Below, piece by piece: positions 17,776 through 27,865 of a stretch of DNA of 64,000 nt; positions within the stretch are counted from its first letter, which is position 1, and every line of letters begins with the position of its first letter. Made by a program: the position numbers and the translations under genes. Under the pieces are notes generated by a model. It did no database searches, was not told the DNA's origin, and saw only the letters and a program-made list of their open reading frames with translations. This DNA comes from Accumulibacter sp. (GTDB taxonomy: Bacteria > Pseudomonadota > Gammaproteobacteria > Burkholderiales > Rhodocyclaceae), in the NCBI GenBank assembly GCA_024235715.1, contig JACKLW010000010.1, positions 124,001-188,000 of the forward strand. Direction: 5' to 3'.

Positions 17776-18417
17776 ATGAAAACACCCTCCATGCCCCACG
17801 CATCCACCCGTCGCACCCGACCGGGCCGCGCCTTCTCCGCCATTGCGCTTCTGGCCGCCTTGGGCTGTGCGCCCTGGCCCGTCGTCGTGCAGGCCGCCAA
17901 CGCTAACGCCGGCAGTGCCGCGCCGGCCTCGTCTGCCGCGCCGTTCCGGCTAGGCCCAGGCGACGTGCTCAGCGTCACCGTCTGGCGACAGCCGGAGCTG
18001 AGCATGCAGTTGCCGGTCGCTCCCGATGGCTCCCTGCGCTATCCGCTGGCCGGGCACATCGACGCGCAGGGAAGGACCCTGGCCGAAGTCGAAGCCGAGT
18101 TGACACAAAAGCTGGGCGAACAAATCCGCGAGGCGGTGGTCACCGTCAGTCTCGTGCAGACCCACAGCTACCGTGTGTACGTCGTCGGCGAAGTCCTGCG
18201 GCCCGGCGAGTTCCAGCTGCCCGGCCCGGTCAGCGTGGTCCAGGCGATCGCCATGGCCAACAGCTTTACGCCTTTCGCCAAGCGCGACAGGTTGCTTGTC
18301 GTGCGCCGCAAGAACGGCCAGGAAACGCGACAGATCTTCGACTTCAATGCCTACGTCCGTGATGACGCCGGACAAGATCTTATCCTCGAACCAGGCGACA
18401 CGATCATCGTGCAATGA
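17776..18417 (+). CDS. Wza-type polysaccharide export protein (OPX), short form
   Basis: 213 aa, with a signal peptide (hydrophobic core about residues 20-40). The Poly_export block FRLGPGDVLSVTVWRQPELS follows, with an SLBB-like region (YRVYVVGEVLRPGEFQL) after it. This is the short OPX type that partners with a separate barrel rather than the full-length Wza. Cys31 lies in AALGC, not a canonical lipobox, so cleavage at VQA by signal peptidase I is equally possible. Overlaps the next gene by four bases. Confidence 0.85.
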   Translation: MKTPSMPHASTRRTRPGRAFSAIALLAALGCAPWPVVVQAANANAGSAAPASSAAPFRLGPGDVLSVTVWRQPELSMQLPVAPDGSLRYPLAGHIDAQGRTLAEVEAELTQKLGEQIREAVVTVSLVQTHSYRVYVVGEVLRPGEFQLPGPVSVVQAIAMANSFTPFAKRDRLLVVRRKNGQETRQIFDFNAYVRDDAGQDLILEPGDTIIVQ

Positions 18418-19712
18418 CCGTCCGTGCCCCCATACTCCTGCTCCTGGCGTGCGTGCTGCATTTCGCAGCCGCGCCCCTGCGCGCGGCCGCCGACGAGCGC
18501 GCCGACGCACCGCTGGAGGAGCGGGAGCAGCCACCAGCGCACCTGCCGGCCTTCGGCAGCCTGCGCACCTGGTTCAGCGCCGTGCCCATCGACCAGATAC
18601 CCATCGAACTGCGGCCGCTACGCCAGTCAGGCAAGCAGGCGCTGATACCGCCTCGCTCACGCCGCGACGGCTTGACGCCACGCGTCGCCGCCGCGTTGCA
18701 GTACGACGACAACCTGCTGCTGACGCCGAGCAACAAGCTGCGGGGTGGCGCAGCGACCGTCGCCCCGGGGCTGAACTGGCTCGACGAGAGCGCCCGACAC
18801 AGCATCGAAATCGATGCCTCGGCAGAAGCCCTCGGGGCACTGGGCAAGGGTTACGATGCCGTCGATTACAAGACGCTGAACGAAGCGACCCTGCAGGCCA
18901 TGGCGTCGGCGCGCCTGCTGCCGACGATGAGTATCGACTATGCCGGCCTCCTGTTCTACGCGCAGGAAGCGCCAGGCGACACCCTGCTGCCGCCAAGTGC
19001 GTCGAACGAGCTGTTCCCGACCTATTACCAGAACCACCAGTTCGGCGGCGTATGGCAACGCAGTCACACGACGGAATTCGAGACCCGCTGGAGCGGCAGC
19101 TGGGAGCGCTCGGACAATCCCGAATTCGTGCCTACACGCCTGCAGGACCTGGAACTGTCCACACGCATCCAGACCGGTGCCACGCAGCGCCTGGGGCTCA
19201 GGCTGCGGCAGCGTGCCGCCTCTTTCGATAGCCAGGCGTGGCAACGCTACAATTCGCTGTGGCTCGAATGGGAACAGCAATGGAGCCCGACGCTGCTGAC
19301 CCAGGCGTCCGTGGCCCCGACGCACGGTCCCGACGCCGATCAGCTTTCTCTGTGGCGCCTCGCTTTGACGAAGACCGCACGCTTCGGGCAATGGAACGTG
19401 GACGTCGGCTACGAGATCAGTCCCGCCGGCGGCATAGGCCTGATGTACGGGGTATACAGCGCCAACCTTGGCACCAGCTGGCGACTGCCGGCAAGAGCCG
19501 TGCTGGACCTGTCGGTGCAGGCCGCGCGCTACCTGGCGCTCGAGGGCGGCGACCCGTTCAGGACGCTGCGCCCGCTGCTCTCCCTGACCGTGCCGCTCGA
19601 AGACCGCTGGTGGTTGCGTTTTGGCTACGAGGGCACCCTGGACGAGGTTCCGGCTCAGGACTACAGGGTAGTGGGCAACCGCGTCAGGGCGACGCTGATT
19701 CGCAGTTTCTGA
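18414..19712 (+). CDS. Outer-membrane beta-barrel EPS protein (EpsL-like)
   Basis: 432 aa, signal peptide at the N-terminus, alternating amphipathic strands throughout and a C-terminal phenylalanine (RATLIRSF), the usual outer-membrane-barrel ending. The block LTPRVAAALQYDDNLLLTPS fits the EpsL-like barrels found in exosortase/PEP-CTERM-linked EPS loci, which would form the outer-membrane exit with the short OPX protein just upstream (ATGA overlap at 18414). Family assignment is by pattern only. Confidence 0.72.
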   Translation: MTVRAPILLLLACVLHFAAAPLRAAADERADAPLEEREQPPAHLPAFGSLRTWFSAVPIDQIPIELRPLRQSGKQALIPPRSRRDGLTPRVAAALQYDDNLLLTPSNKLRGGAATVAPGLNWLDESARHSIEIDASAEALGALGKGYDAVDYKTLNEATLQAMASARLLPTMSIDYAGLLFYAQEAPGDTLLPPSASNELFPTYYQNHQFGGVWQRSHTTEFETRWSGSWERSDNPEFVPTRLQDLELSTRIQTGATQRLGLRLRQRAASFDSQAWQRYNSLWLEWEQQWSPTLLTQASVAPTHGPDADQLSLWRLALTKTARFGQWNVDVGYEISPAGGIGLMYGVYSANLGTSWRLPARAVLDLSVQAARYLALEGGDPFRTLRPLLSLTVPLEDRWWLRFGYEGTLDEVPAQDYRVVGNRVRATLIRSF

Positions 19713-19741
19713 CTGGCATAAATGGACACACGGGAGCAGAC

Positions 19742-20512
19742 ATGAAGACAGTATTGCTGGCAGGCGGACGAGGGACGCGAATCTCGGAAGAGACCGTGGC
19801 ACGACCCAAGCCGATGATAGAAATCGGCGGCAAGCCGATTCTCTGGCACATCATGAAGAGCTATGCCCACCACGGCATTGACGAGTTCGTCATCGCCTGC
19901 GGTTACAAGGGCGAACTGATCAAGCACTATTTCCTGAACTTCAACCTGTTCCACAACGACTACCGCGTAAACCTGCGCGACGGCCAGCGCGAGTTGCTCA
20001 ACGCCAGCGACACCAGCTGGGACGTATCGGTGATCGATACCGGTCTGGAGACGCTGACCGGCGGCCGCCTGTTACGGCTCCGACAATGGCTGGATGGCGG
20101 CACCTTCATGCTCACCTACGGCGACGGGCTGTCGGATGTCGACATCCAGGCGCTGCTGGCATTTCACCGCGCCCACGGTAAGGTGGCCACCGTCACGGCC
20201 GTACGCCCGCCTGCGCGCTTTGGTGCCCTCGACATTCGCAACGGCAGAGTCGAGCGCTTCGCCGAAAAGCCGCTCACCGAGAGCGGCTGGATCAACGGCG
20301 GCTTCTTCGTTTTCGAGCAAGGCATCTTCGACTACCTGGAAGGCGACCACAGTACGCTGGAGCACGAGCCACTCGAGAAACTGGTTGGCGACGGGCAACT
20401 GATGGCCTTCACGCACGACGGCTTCTGGCAGCCCATGGACACCCTGCGCGACAAGCAAGCCATGGAGGCACTATGGGCACGCGGCGATGCGCCCTGGAAG
20501 AAGTGGCAATGA
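19742..20512 (+). CDS. rfbF: Glucose-1-phosphate cytidylyltransferase
   Basis: 256 aa. Makes CDP-glucose from glucose-1-phosphate and CTP. The N-terminus LAGGRGTRISEETVARPKPM is the nucleotidyltransferase signature in the RfbF/DdhA form, followed by GGKPILWHIMKSYAHHG and FMLTYGDGLSDVD. The ATG at 19742 begins the conserved motif. It overlaps rfbG by four bases, giving a classic CDP-6-deoxyhexose pair. Confidence 0.93.
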   Translation: MKTVLLAGGRGTRISEETVARPKPMIEIGGKPILWHIMKSYAHHGIDEFVIACGYKGELIKHYFLNFNLFHNDYRVNLRDGQRELLNASDTSWDVSVIDTGLETLTGGRLLRLRQWLDGGTFMLTYGDGLSDVDIQALLAFHRAHGKVATVTAVRPPARFGALDIRNGRVERFAEKPLTESGWINGGFFVFEQGIFDYLEGDHSTLEHEPLEKLVGDGQLMAFTHDGFWQPMDTLRDKQAMEALWARGDAPWKKWQ

Positions 20513-21594
20513 GTGAAAAACGCGATCCGCGGCGGCTGCCCTCGCCGTCGGCGTGGAAGGGACGGCGGGTGTTGGTCACCGGCCACACCGGTTTCAAGGG
20601 CGCGTGGCTGGTGCTGTGGCTGCAATCGATGGGTGCCGAAGTCACCGGCTACGCGCTGGCGCCGCCGAGCGAACCCAATCTGTTCACCGTCGCCGACGTC
20701 GGCCGTGGCATCGCCCACCATATCGGCGATGTTTGTGACCTCGACGCCCTACAGGAGTGCATGCGACAGGCACAACCGGAAATGGTGCTGCATCTTGCAG
20801 CGCAATCGCTGGTGCGACGGTCTTACCGCGAGCCGGTCCTGACCTACGCGACCAACGTTATGGGCACTGTGAACCTGCTCGAGGCGGTGCGTCAGGTGCG
20901 GGGCGTGCGCGCAGTCGTCGTCGTGACCAGCGACAAGTGCTACGAAAACCGCGAGTGGATTTGGGGCTACCGCGAAACCGACGCCATGGGCGGGCACGAT
21001 CCGTACAGCAACAGCAAGGGCTGTGCCGAACTGGTGACCAGCGCCTTGCGACGATCCTTCTTCGCCGACCGCAGCACGGCCATCGCGTCGGCGCGCGCTG
21101 GCAACGTGATCGGCGGCGGCGACTGGGCCGAAGACCGCTTGCTGCCCGACGCCATGCGCGCCTTCAGCGCCGGGCGTGCGCTCGAGGTGCGCTCACCGGA
21201 CGCAATTCGCCCCTGGCAGCATGTTTTCGAGCCCTTGCGCGGCTACCTGCTGTTGGCCGAAGCGCTGATCGAAGATCCGGACGCATTCTGCGAGGGCTGG
21301 AACTTCGGCCCCGAGGATGCCGACTGCCGCCCGGTACGGGAGGTGGTAGACCTGGCCGTGTCTTGCTGGCCAGGCGCGCGCGTCGAGTATCACACGCCCG
21401 TCGATGCACCGCATGAAGCACATTTCCTCAAGCTCGACTGCACCAAGGCACAGCAGCGGCTACCCTGGCAGCCGCGCTGGCGCCTGCCCGAGGCCGTCGC
21501 CCGCAGCGCCAGCTGGTATGGCGCCTACGCCCAGGCACACGACATGCGCGCCTTCAGTCTCGGACAGTTGGCCGCTTACGGATCAGGCGCATGA
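20509..21594 (+). CDS. rfbG: CDP-glucose 4,6-dehydratase
   Basis: 361 aa SDR that converts CDP-glucose to CDP-4-keto-6-deoxyglucose. Dinucleotide motif GHTGFKG near the N-terminus; the catalytic Tyr-x3-Lys is YSNSK in the [11 protein letters not shown] block; [16 protein letters not shown] is characteristic of RfbG. The start at 20509 (ATGA overlap with rfbF) is preferred over an in-frame ATG at 20473. No rfbH (3-dehydrase) is visible, so the product may be a simple 6-deoxy sugar or another branch made by the SDR, cupin and reductase genes nearby. Confidence 0.92.
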   Translation: MSEKRDPRRLPSPSAWKGRRVLVTGHTGFKGAWLVLWLQSMGAEVTGYALAPPSEPNLFTVADVGRGIAHHIGDVCDLDALQECMRQAQPEMVLHLAAQSLVRRSYREPVLTYATNVMGTVNLLEAVRQVRGVRAVVVVTSDKCYENREWIWGYRETDAMGGHDPYSNSKGCAELVTSALRRSFFADRSTAIASARAGNVIGGGDWAEDRLLPDAMRAFSAGRALEVRSPDAIRPWQHVFEPLRGYLLLAEALIEDPDAFCEGWNFGPEDADCRPVREVVDLAVSCWPGARVEYHTPVDAPHEAHFLKLDCTKAQQRLPWQPRWRLPEAVARSASWYGAYAQAHDMRAFSLGQLAAYGSGA

Positions 21595-22733
21595 GCGAGC
21601 AAGCGCCAAGCATGGCAATGGACCCGATCCGCGTCCTCCTGGTCAGTCCGGCACCGCGGGCCGGCACGGTGCAGTACGCCCACAACCTGGCCTCGCACCT
21701 CGGCCGCCGCGGCCACCGCGTGAGTCTGCTGACCGGCGTCGGCTACGAACTCTCGGCGTATGCCAGGGACTACACCGTGATCGAGGCCATCGACCGCTTC
21801 CGCCCGCGCCCGGCACGGCTGTGGCAACTCTGGCGGCACCTGCGCGCGCTGCGCCCGCAGATCATCCACTATCAGGGCGGCCAGCATCCCGACATGCTGC
21901 TGCTGCTCGACACCCTGCTGCGGCGTCGCCGCGAAACACTGGCCGTCTACACGCCGCAGGAGTTGCACTCGAACACCCGGCGCGCACACCACGACGCCGC
22001 CGCCAGGCGCCTGCTGGCGCGCATGCGCCACGTCTTCTACAACTCCGAGGACAATCGCGCGTTCGTGGATGAGTCGTGGAAGCTGGACGTCGAGCACTCG
22101 AGCGTCATTCCGGTGCCCGACCTGATGGAGTTCGTCCGCAGCGACCTGCGTGCCGAGGCGCCGAGCATCCCCGGCGACCGACGCCTGCTGCTCTGTTTCG
22201 GACTGATCGAACCGCGCAAGGGCATCGGCACCCTGCTCGAAGCCTTTGCACTGCTTCACCATCGCTGCCCCGATGCACACCTTGCGGTCGTCGGCAAGGC
22301 GCTGATGGACACCGCGCCGCTGCAGGCGGCGATCGAGCATCACGGCATGGCTTCGCATGTCGACCTGGTTCCGCACTACGTCTCGTTCGAGCGCATGGCC
22401 GGTTATTTCGAGCGCGCCGAATGCGTCGTACTGCCCTACGAGTCCGGCTGGAACAGCGGCGTGATCCCGGTCGCCCACGGCTATCGCCAACCGGTGGTGG
22501 CAACCACTGTCGCCGGCGCTGGCGAGGTGGTTCGCGATGGCGAGACAGGGCTGCTGGTGCCACCGGCCAACCCGCAGGCTTTGGCGGCCGCGCTGCAGCG
22601 CATGCTTGACGAGCCTGCCCTGCGCGAAGCGATGCGCCCGCATCTGGAACAGGCTGCCCACGATTGCGCCTGGCAGCGCGCCGTGGATGTCACCGAGTCC
22701 GTCTACCGGCAGATCCTCGCAGGCACGCGATGA
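21591..22733 (+). CDS. GT4 glycosyltransferase
   Basis: 380 aa GT-B enzyme. Starts with [20 protein letters not shown] and has [20 protein letters not shown] and [19 protein letters not shown], the donor-site half with a GT4-like acidic motif. Likely attaches the CDP-derived 6-deoxy sugar, since it directly follows rfbG with a four-base overlap. Donor and acceptor are inferred from position only. Confidence 0.85.
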   Translation: MSEQAPSMAMDPIRVLLVSPAPRAGTVQYAHNLASHLGRRGHRVSLLTGVGYELSAYARDYTVIEAIDRFRPRPARLWQLWRHLRALRPQIIHYQGGQHPDMLLLLDTLLRRRRETLAVYTPQELHSNTRRAHHDAAARRLLARMRHVFYNSEDNRAFVDESWKLDVEHSSVIPVPDLMEFVRSDLRAEAPSIPGDRRLLLCFGLIEPRKGIGTLLEAFALLHHRCPDAHLAVVGKALMDTAPLQAAIEHHGMASHVDLVPHYVSFERMAGYFERAECVVLPYESGWNSGVIPVAHGYRQPVVATTVAGAGEVVRDGETGLLVPPANPQALAAALQRMLDEPALREAMRPHLEQAAHDCAWQRAVDVTESVYRQILAGTR

Positions 22734-23638
22734 GCGACCTTGGTATGACAGCGCTGGGCGCCACCGATCTGCATGTATCGCGGCTGGGTTTTGGCTGTTC
22801 GACAATCGCCTCGCTGACAACGCGCCACAGCGCTGCCGAGGTCAGGGCGACGCTGCTCGCCGCAGTCGACGCTGGCGTGAACTTCTTCGACACCGCCGAT
22901 GTGTACGGCCAGGGCGACAGCGAACGACTGCTCGGCAGCCTGTTTGCCGGCCGTCGTGAGCGCGTCGTGATCGCCACCAAAGCCGGCACGCTGCTCGCCC
23001 ATTCGCAACAGGCGATCCGCTTCGCCAAGCCACTGCTGCAACCCCTGCTGCGCCGCTGGAGCGCGGGCCGCGAGCGCAGCGCGCGCGCGCGCCGGGCCAG
23101 CGAGCGCCAGTGTTTCGACCCGGCCTACTTGCGCGGTCGTGTCGAGCAAAGCCTGCGGCGGCTGCGTACCGATCGACTCGACCTGCTGCTGCTGCACAGC
23201 CCACCGCTCGAGGTGGCCCAGCACGAGGAGGTGCTGACCTTGCTGCAGCGCCTGCGCCATAACGGTACAGTGCGCGAATTCGGCGTCTCTGCCGCGGAAC
23301 TGTCGCATGCGCGCCAGTGGGCCGCGTGGCCTGGACTGACTTGCCTGCAGCTGCCATTGACGCCGGTACCCGTCGCCCCCGGCGAGCAGCCGTCCTTGCC
23401 TGCCGCAACACTCGACCTGCTTGCCGATCTGAGCGCGCGCGGCATCGGCGTGATCGCGCGCGAGATTTTTGGCGGTGGCCTGTCGGCAACGGACCACGCA
23501 GCCCGTAGCGGCGCACTGCGGGCGCTGCTTGGCGCCGAGGGGGTCTCGGTGGCGCTGGCGGGAATGGGTTGCCGCGCTCACCTGCGTGACAACCTGAGCG
23601 CCTTCGCCGAAGCCTCTCTCGCCGGGTCGCGACGATGA
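22730..23638 (+). CDS. Aldo/keto reductase
   Basis: 302 aa AKR. The tetrad is visible: Asp in FFDTADVYG, Tyr in the same block, Lys in VIATKAG, and His in [13 protein letters not shown](P)H-dependent reduction of a keto group is expected. Placed between a glycosyltransferase and a GMC oxidoreductase, with four-base overlaps on both sides, it probably modifies a sugar of the EPS. The start at 22730 overlaps the GT4 stop. Confidence 0.87.
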   Translation: MSDLGMTALGATDLHVSRLGFGCSTIASLTTRHSAAEVRATLLAAVDAGVNFFDTADVYGQGDSERLLGSLFAGRRERVVIATKAGTLLAHSQQAIRFAKPLLQPLLRRWSAGRERSARARRASERQCFDPAYLRGRVEQSLRRLRTDRLDLLLLHSPPLEVAQHEEVLTLLQRLRHNGTVREFGVSAAELSHARQWAAWPGLTCLQLPLTPVPVAPGEQPSLPAATLDLLADLSARGIGVIAREIFGGGLSATDHAARSGALRALLGAEGVSVALAGMGCRAHLRDNLSAFAEASLAGSRR

Positions 23639-25293
23639 TCAGCCGCAGTCGCGACGTCGTAGAGGGCAGTACCATGACGTGTGATGTTTGCGTCATCGGC
23701 GCGGGCGCAGCCGGTATCGCACTGGCCCTCGAACTCGAGAGCCAGGGTCGCTCGGTACTGCTGCTCGAGGCCGGTCGGCGGCGCAACGCCGGTCCAGCGC
23801 AGGCCCTGTACCAGGGCACACTCAACGACCCGCAAAGGCACCTGCCGCTCGACCAGGCGCGCTACCGCCAACTCGGCGGTACGACCGCCTTGTGGGGCGG
23901 CCGCTGCCTGCCCTACGACGGCATCGACTTCGAGTCGCGGCCGTGGGTGCCGCATAGTGGCTGGCCGCTGACTCGCGCTGAGCTCGACCCCTGGTACGCC
24001 CGGGCCCACCACTACCTGGAGTGCGGCGCCTTCGACTACCGCGCCGCCAGCGCGCTGGGCACGACAGCCGGCGAGATGGTGCCGGGCTTCCGGGACGGTG
24101 CGATCGACACCGGTTCGCTGGAACGTTGGAGCCCGCCGACGCACTTCGGCAAGGTGTACCACGACGCGCTGAAGAAGTCGTCGCGCGTGCAGGTGATGCT
24201 CGACGCCGTGGCGACGGCCCTCCACACCGACGACAGCGGCAGCTCTGTCACTGCCATCGAAGTCAAGCATCCGTCCGGCACGCGGGGCTTTCGCATACAG
24301 CCTCACGAAGTGGTGCTGGCCGGCGGCGGACTCGAGACCACGCGCCTGTTGATGACTTCGCGACAAGGAACGCGGGACGGCATCGGCGCCGCGTCGGGCT
24401 GGCTGGGCCGTGGCTACATGGCACACATCCACGGCGTCATCGCGCGCGTCCGCTTTCGCGCCGGCACGCCGGTCATCTCGGGCTACGAACAGGATGCGCA
24501 GGGGGTCTACGTTCGGCGCCGGCTGTGGGTATCCGAGCGCGCGCAACGCGAGTTGGAACTGCTGAACATCTATATGCTTCTCGATCGGCCCCTGCTCGAC
24601 GACCCTAGCCACGGCAGCGCCGTGCTGTCGGCCGCCTTCCTCGCGAAAAAGCTCTTTCAACGCGGCCGCGACGAGAACCTGGGCAGCGGCAAGTACGCGA
24701 TCTACTGGTCGCATCTTCGCAACATCCTCTCCGGATCTCCCGAGGTGGTATCCTTCCTGCCGCCCTTCGCGCGCAATCGTTTTCTGCAGAAGCGCCGCGT
24801 TCCGTCGATGGTCGTCAAGGCGAAGAGCAACGAGTTTCACCTCTATTTCCAGAGCGAGCAGGTGCCGCATATCGACGCCGGGCTGCGCCTCGCAGACGGC
24901 CGCGATGCACTGGGGCAGCGGCAGCTGCACCTTGATTTCAGGGTGCAGCCACAGGACACCGACTCGGTATGGCGTGTCCACCAGCTGGTGGATCGTGAAC
25001 TGCGCGCGCAAGACCGGGGGGAACTGCTTTTCGATGACCACGCAGTCGAAAAACTCACCCAATCGAAGGCCGTACTCGGCCACCACGTGGGCACCACGCG
25101 CATGGCCGGCGACCCGGCAAACGGTGTGGTCGACGCCGACTGCCGCGTGCACGGGTTGCGCAACCTGCATGTGGCCAGCGCGTCGGTCCTGCCCACCAGC
25201 AGTCACGCCAACCCTACCCTGACCGTCGTCGCCCTGGCACTGCGTCTGGCACACAGCTTGAGCGCCAGGAGCGCTGGTGCTGCCGGTTCGTAA
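23635..25293 (+). CDS. FAD-dependent GMC-family oxidoreductase
   Basis: 552 aa. FAD motif GAGAAGIALALELE at about residues 22-35 and the GMC C-terminal block HHVGTTRMAG followed by NLHVASASVLPTSSHANPTL, containing the catalytic His/Asn region. Family members oxidise alcohols or sugars (glucose, choline, pyranose). Its place inside an EPS operon, directly after an aldo/keto reductase, points to oxidation of a sugar or glycan precursor; this is inference. Start is 23635 (overlapping) or ATG 23674. Confidence 0.87.
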   Translation: MISRSRDVVEGSTMTCDVCVIGAGAAGIALALELESQGRSVLLLEAGRRRNAGPAQALYQGTLNDPQRHLPLDQARYRQLGGTTALWGGRCLPYDGIDFESRPWVPHSGWPLTRAELDPWYARAHHYLECGAFDYRAASALGTTAGEMVPGFRDGAIDTGSLERWSPPTHFGKVYHDALKKSSRVQVMLDAVATALHTDDSGSSVTAIEVKHPSGTRGFRIQPHEVVLAGGGLETTRLLMTSRQGTRDGIGAASGWLGRGYMAHIHGVIARVRFRAGTPVISGYEQDAQGVYVRRRLWVSERAQRELELLNIYMLLDRPLLDDPSHGSAVLSAAFLAKKLFQRGRDENLGSGKYAIYWSHLRNILSGSPEVVSFLPPFARNRFLQKRRVPSMVVKAKSNEFHLYFQSEQVPHIDAGLRLADGRDALGQRQLHLDFRVQPQDTDSVWRVHQLVDRELRAQDRGELLFDDHAVEKLTQSKAVLGHHVGTTRMAGDPANGVVDADCRVHGLRNLHVASASVLPTSSHANPTLTVVALALRLAHSLSARSAGAAGS

Positions 25294-25319
25294 TCCAAAC
25301 CAGACCCAAGGAGGAAAGC

Positions 25320-26321
25320 ATGACTTTCAGAGGTAAACGAATTCTCGTCACCGGCGGTGCCGGGCAGATCGGATCACACCTCGTGGCAGCATTGCACGAC
25401 GCCGGCGCCGAGGTCCTGGTCGCCGACAACCTGTGGCGCGGAAAACGCGAAAACCTGATCCGCCAGGGATCGCCATTGATCGGTCCCGAGCACTTTCACA
25501 AACTTGACCTCACCGATGCCGAAGCGTGCCGGCAGGTGACACGAAACTGTGATCTCGTCTACCACCTCGCTGACGTCGTGGCCGGCATCAACTACGTGTT
25601 CGGAAACCAGTTCTCGCTGTTCAACGTCAACCTGCGCATCGACTCCAACATGCTGGCTGCGGCCGTGGCCAACAAGGTGCCTCGCTACATCTACGTGGGC
25701 ACCGCCTGCAGCTACCCGGCGTCGCGCCAGACGCTGGCCAGCAACGGCACGACGCCGCTGTTTCGCGAGGAGGAAGTCTACCCCGCGATGCCCGAATCGT
25801 CGTACGGATGGTCGAAGCTGATGGGTGAGTACCAGGCCGAACTGGCGATGAACGAAGAACTGCTCGATGTCGGCCTGTTACGCCTGCACAACGTTTACGG
25901 TCCGCACTGTGAAACATCGGCCGAGAAGTCGCAGGTGATTCCGTCGCTTATTCGCAAAGCCATCCGTCACCCCCAGGAGCCGTTCGTCGTCTGGGGCACC
26001 GGCCGGCAGCGACGCGCTTTCGTATACGTCAGCGATATCGTGGACGCGCTGCTGGCAGTGGCCGATCGCGGCATGAACCGTGGAGTCATCCAGATCGGTC
26101 CTGATTACAGCACCTCGATCCGAGAGTTGGCGGAAGCGGTGGTGAAGCTCGCGGGCAAGCCGATCGACATCACGTACGATCCTACACGCCGCGAGGGAGA
26201 CGGCGACCGGGCCGCCGACTACGCCAAGGCACGCGCAGTTCTCGACTGGCAGCCACGCGTCCCGCTCAGCGAAGGCCTGCGCCGCACCTATCAATGGTGC
26301 CAGCAGCAACTCGCCCCATGA
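25320..26321 (+). CDS. NAD-dependent sugar epimerase/dehydratase (SDR)
   Basis: 333 aa extended SDR with GGAGQIGS at about residues 12-19 and catalytic YGWSK. The active-site region GTACSYPASRQ has Cys where most epimerases have Ser/Thr, as in GDP-mannose 3,5-epimerases (SACIYP); the substrate remains uncertain. A very strong AAGGAGGAAAGC precedes the ATG, the best ribosome site in the operon. Likely provides a further NDP-sugar for the EPS. Confidence 0.85.
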   Translation: MTFRGKRILVTGGAGQIGSHLVAALHDAGAEVLVADNLWRGKRENLIRQGSPLIGPEHFHKLDLTDAEACRQVTRNCDLVYHLADVVAGINYVFGNQFSLFNVNLRIDSNMLAAAVANKVPRYIYVGTACSYPASRQTLASNGTTPLFREEEVYPAMPESSYGWSKLMGEYQAELAMNEELLDVGLLRLHNVYGPHCETSAEKSQVIPSLIRKAIRHPQEPFVVWGTGRQRRAFVYVSDIVDALLAVADRGMNRGVIQIGPDYSTSIRELAEAVVKLAGKPIDITYDPTRREGDGDRAADYAKARAVLDWQPRVPLSEGLRRTYQWCQQQLAP

Positions 26322-26352
26322 TGCCCCCTAAACCCGGACGGAAGCCGCTCTC

Positions 26353-26727
26353 GTGACCCTGACCAACCTGCTGCTGGTCCTCACCAGCGTGTCGATTACC
26401 GCTCTGGGCCAGATCGCCCTGAAGATGGGCACCTCCAACCCACAGATCCGCAGCGCCATGGAGGGCGCAGGTCTGGCCGACAGTTACTGGCTGATGCTGA
26501 CCTCGCCGCTGGTGATCGCCGGACTCGCCGCCTATGGGGTCGGCGCGATGATCTGGCTCAAGGCAATTTCGTCGCTCGACGTGAGCCAAGCCTATCCATT
26601 CGTGGCCCTTGGCTTCGTCATTACGATGACCATCGGTATTCTCTGGCTTGGCGAGCCGGTCCTCGGCAACCGCCTGCTCGGCGGCGCGCTGATCATCGTC
26701 GGGGTGACACTGATCGGGCTGCGCTGA
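26353..26727 (+). CDS. Small four-helix DMT/SMR-type membrane protein (ArnE/F-like)
   Basis: 124 aa, four predicted membrane segments, GTG start. The SMR-type blocks ALGQIALKMG, YPFVALGFV and LWLGEPVLGNRLLGGALIIVG match EamA/EmrE-type small multidrug or lipid-sugar flippases such as ArnE/ArnF. As the last gene of the EPS operon it may flip a polyprenyl-phosphate sugar for the GT39-like transferase; this is inference. Confidence 0.8.
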   Translation: MTLTNLLLVLTSVSITALGQIALKMGTSNPQIRSAMEGAGLADSYWLMLTSPLVIAGLAAYGVGAMIWLKAISSLDVSQAYPFVALGFVITMTIGILWLGEPVLGNRLLGGALIIVGVTLIGLR

Positions 26728-26934
26728 CTTTCGGGCGGTGCCGAATCGCTCCGCGTGGAATCAACTGCATCAGCGAGCGCGCGACAGCGGACGAGTCGCA
26801 AGCTGCGCGGCGGCGGCAAGCAGACAATGCCGTTTGCAGCGCCGCGCCAGTCAAAGGGCACCTGCCCGCCAACCACCGAAGCGCACGAAACGCCACGCCC
26901 TCCGGAGGCCTCTCGTCGCGTGCCGAATCACGAC

Positions 26935-27771
26935 CTACACGTCGGCCGCACGGCAAATCGCCTGCGGGCCGAACTTGGCGAGAAAGCATTGGGCATCTTC
27001 CACGGTCAGCGGCTTCATCAAACGCAACTGAATCAACACCGTGAAAAGCAATATCTGGAAGTCCATGCTTGCCGCGTAGTGGCTGCCGACGATGTGACAG
27101 TAGCGCGTCTCGAGTGCCAGGCGGTCAGCGTCTTCGAGACTGTCCCGACCAACCAGTTGCGGCAAACCCGTGAGCCCGCTCGGCGTGGCAAAGCGCGCCT
27201 CTGTATTCGGATAGCGTTCCTTCAGTGCCGCGATTACGTTCTCGGGCAGAGGGCGATTGCCCACGATTGTCAACGTGCCCGTAATGACCTGGAGCACTTG
27301 CGGCAGTTCGGTGAATTGGCAGCGCTCGATGAGACGGCCAACCCGGGTGTACATCGGCGAATCGATTGGCGTGTTGAGGAAACGCTTGTCGCTGACCGGC
27401 ACCGTCGCGCGGTTGTAGATCTTTTCCGCGTCGCGCACCATGGTCCTGAACTTGAGCACGCGCGCCTGCTCTTTACCCCACACGCGTCGCACGGACACGT
27501 AGAAGATCGGCCGTCCCTCGAACAGCAGTTGGACAATCGTGCAAACCAGCAGCGCGACCAGCCACACCGGTGCCGTGAGCAGACACAGGCTCAGGTCGAA
27601 GAGTCGCTTCCGCAGCGGGGGTGTCATCCGTGCCGCGGCCGGGTTCTCGAAAAGGCCACCCGGACCGGAGCGCTGACGCTCTTGCGGCGGTGCGTTCGTC
27701 AGCGTCGCAGCCGAACTTGCGACGCCATCATGCGGGTCCAGCCGCGTGCGCTTCTTTGTTGGGGGGTTCAT
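26935..27771 (-). CDS. Priming polyprenyl-phosphate sugar transferase (monotopic PGT) with atypical catalytic dyad
   Basis: 278 aa. After a variable N-terminus, one hydrophobic reentrant helix is followed by KFRTM and the block TELPQVLQVITGTLTIVGNRPLP typical of bacterial sugar transferases. It should load the first sugar-phosphate on undecaprenyl phosphate. Odd: the catalytic Asp-Glu of DELPQ is Thr-Glu here, so the nucleophilic Asp is missing. The gene is the second of a minus-strand pair behind the sigma-54 promoter at 29118-29133, and is convergent with the EPS operon end. Confidence 0.85.
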   Translation of the reverse strand: MNPPTKKRTRLDPHDGVASSAATLTNAPPQERQRSGPGGLFENPAAARMTPPLRKRLFDLSLCLLTAPVWLVALLVCTIVQLLFEGRPIFYVSVRRVWGKEQARVLKFRTMVRDAEKIYNRATVPVSDKRFLNTPIDSPMYTRVGRLIERCQFTELPQVLQVITGTLTIVGNRPLPENVIAALKERYPNTEARFATPSGLTGLPQLVGRDSLEDADRLALETRYCHIVGSHYAASMDFQILLFTVLIQLRLMKPLTVEDAQCFLAKFGPQAICRAADV

Positions 27772-27865
27772 AGTTGTTCGTCCTCGTCAGAACCATCGCG
27801 GCGCACCGGTGGCGCCGCCAAACATCGGAAAAAAGCCCATCTTCAGTGAGATCGAAGCGAAGGGC

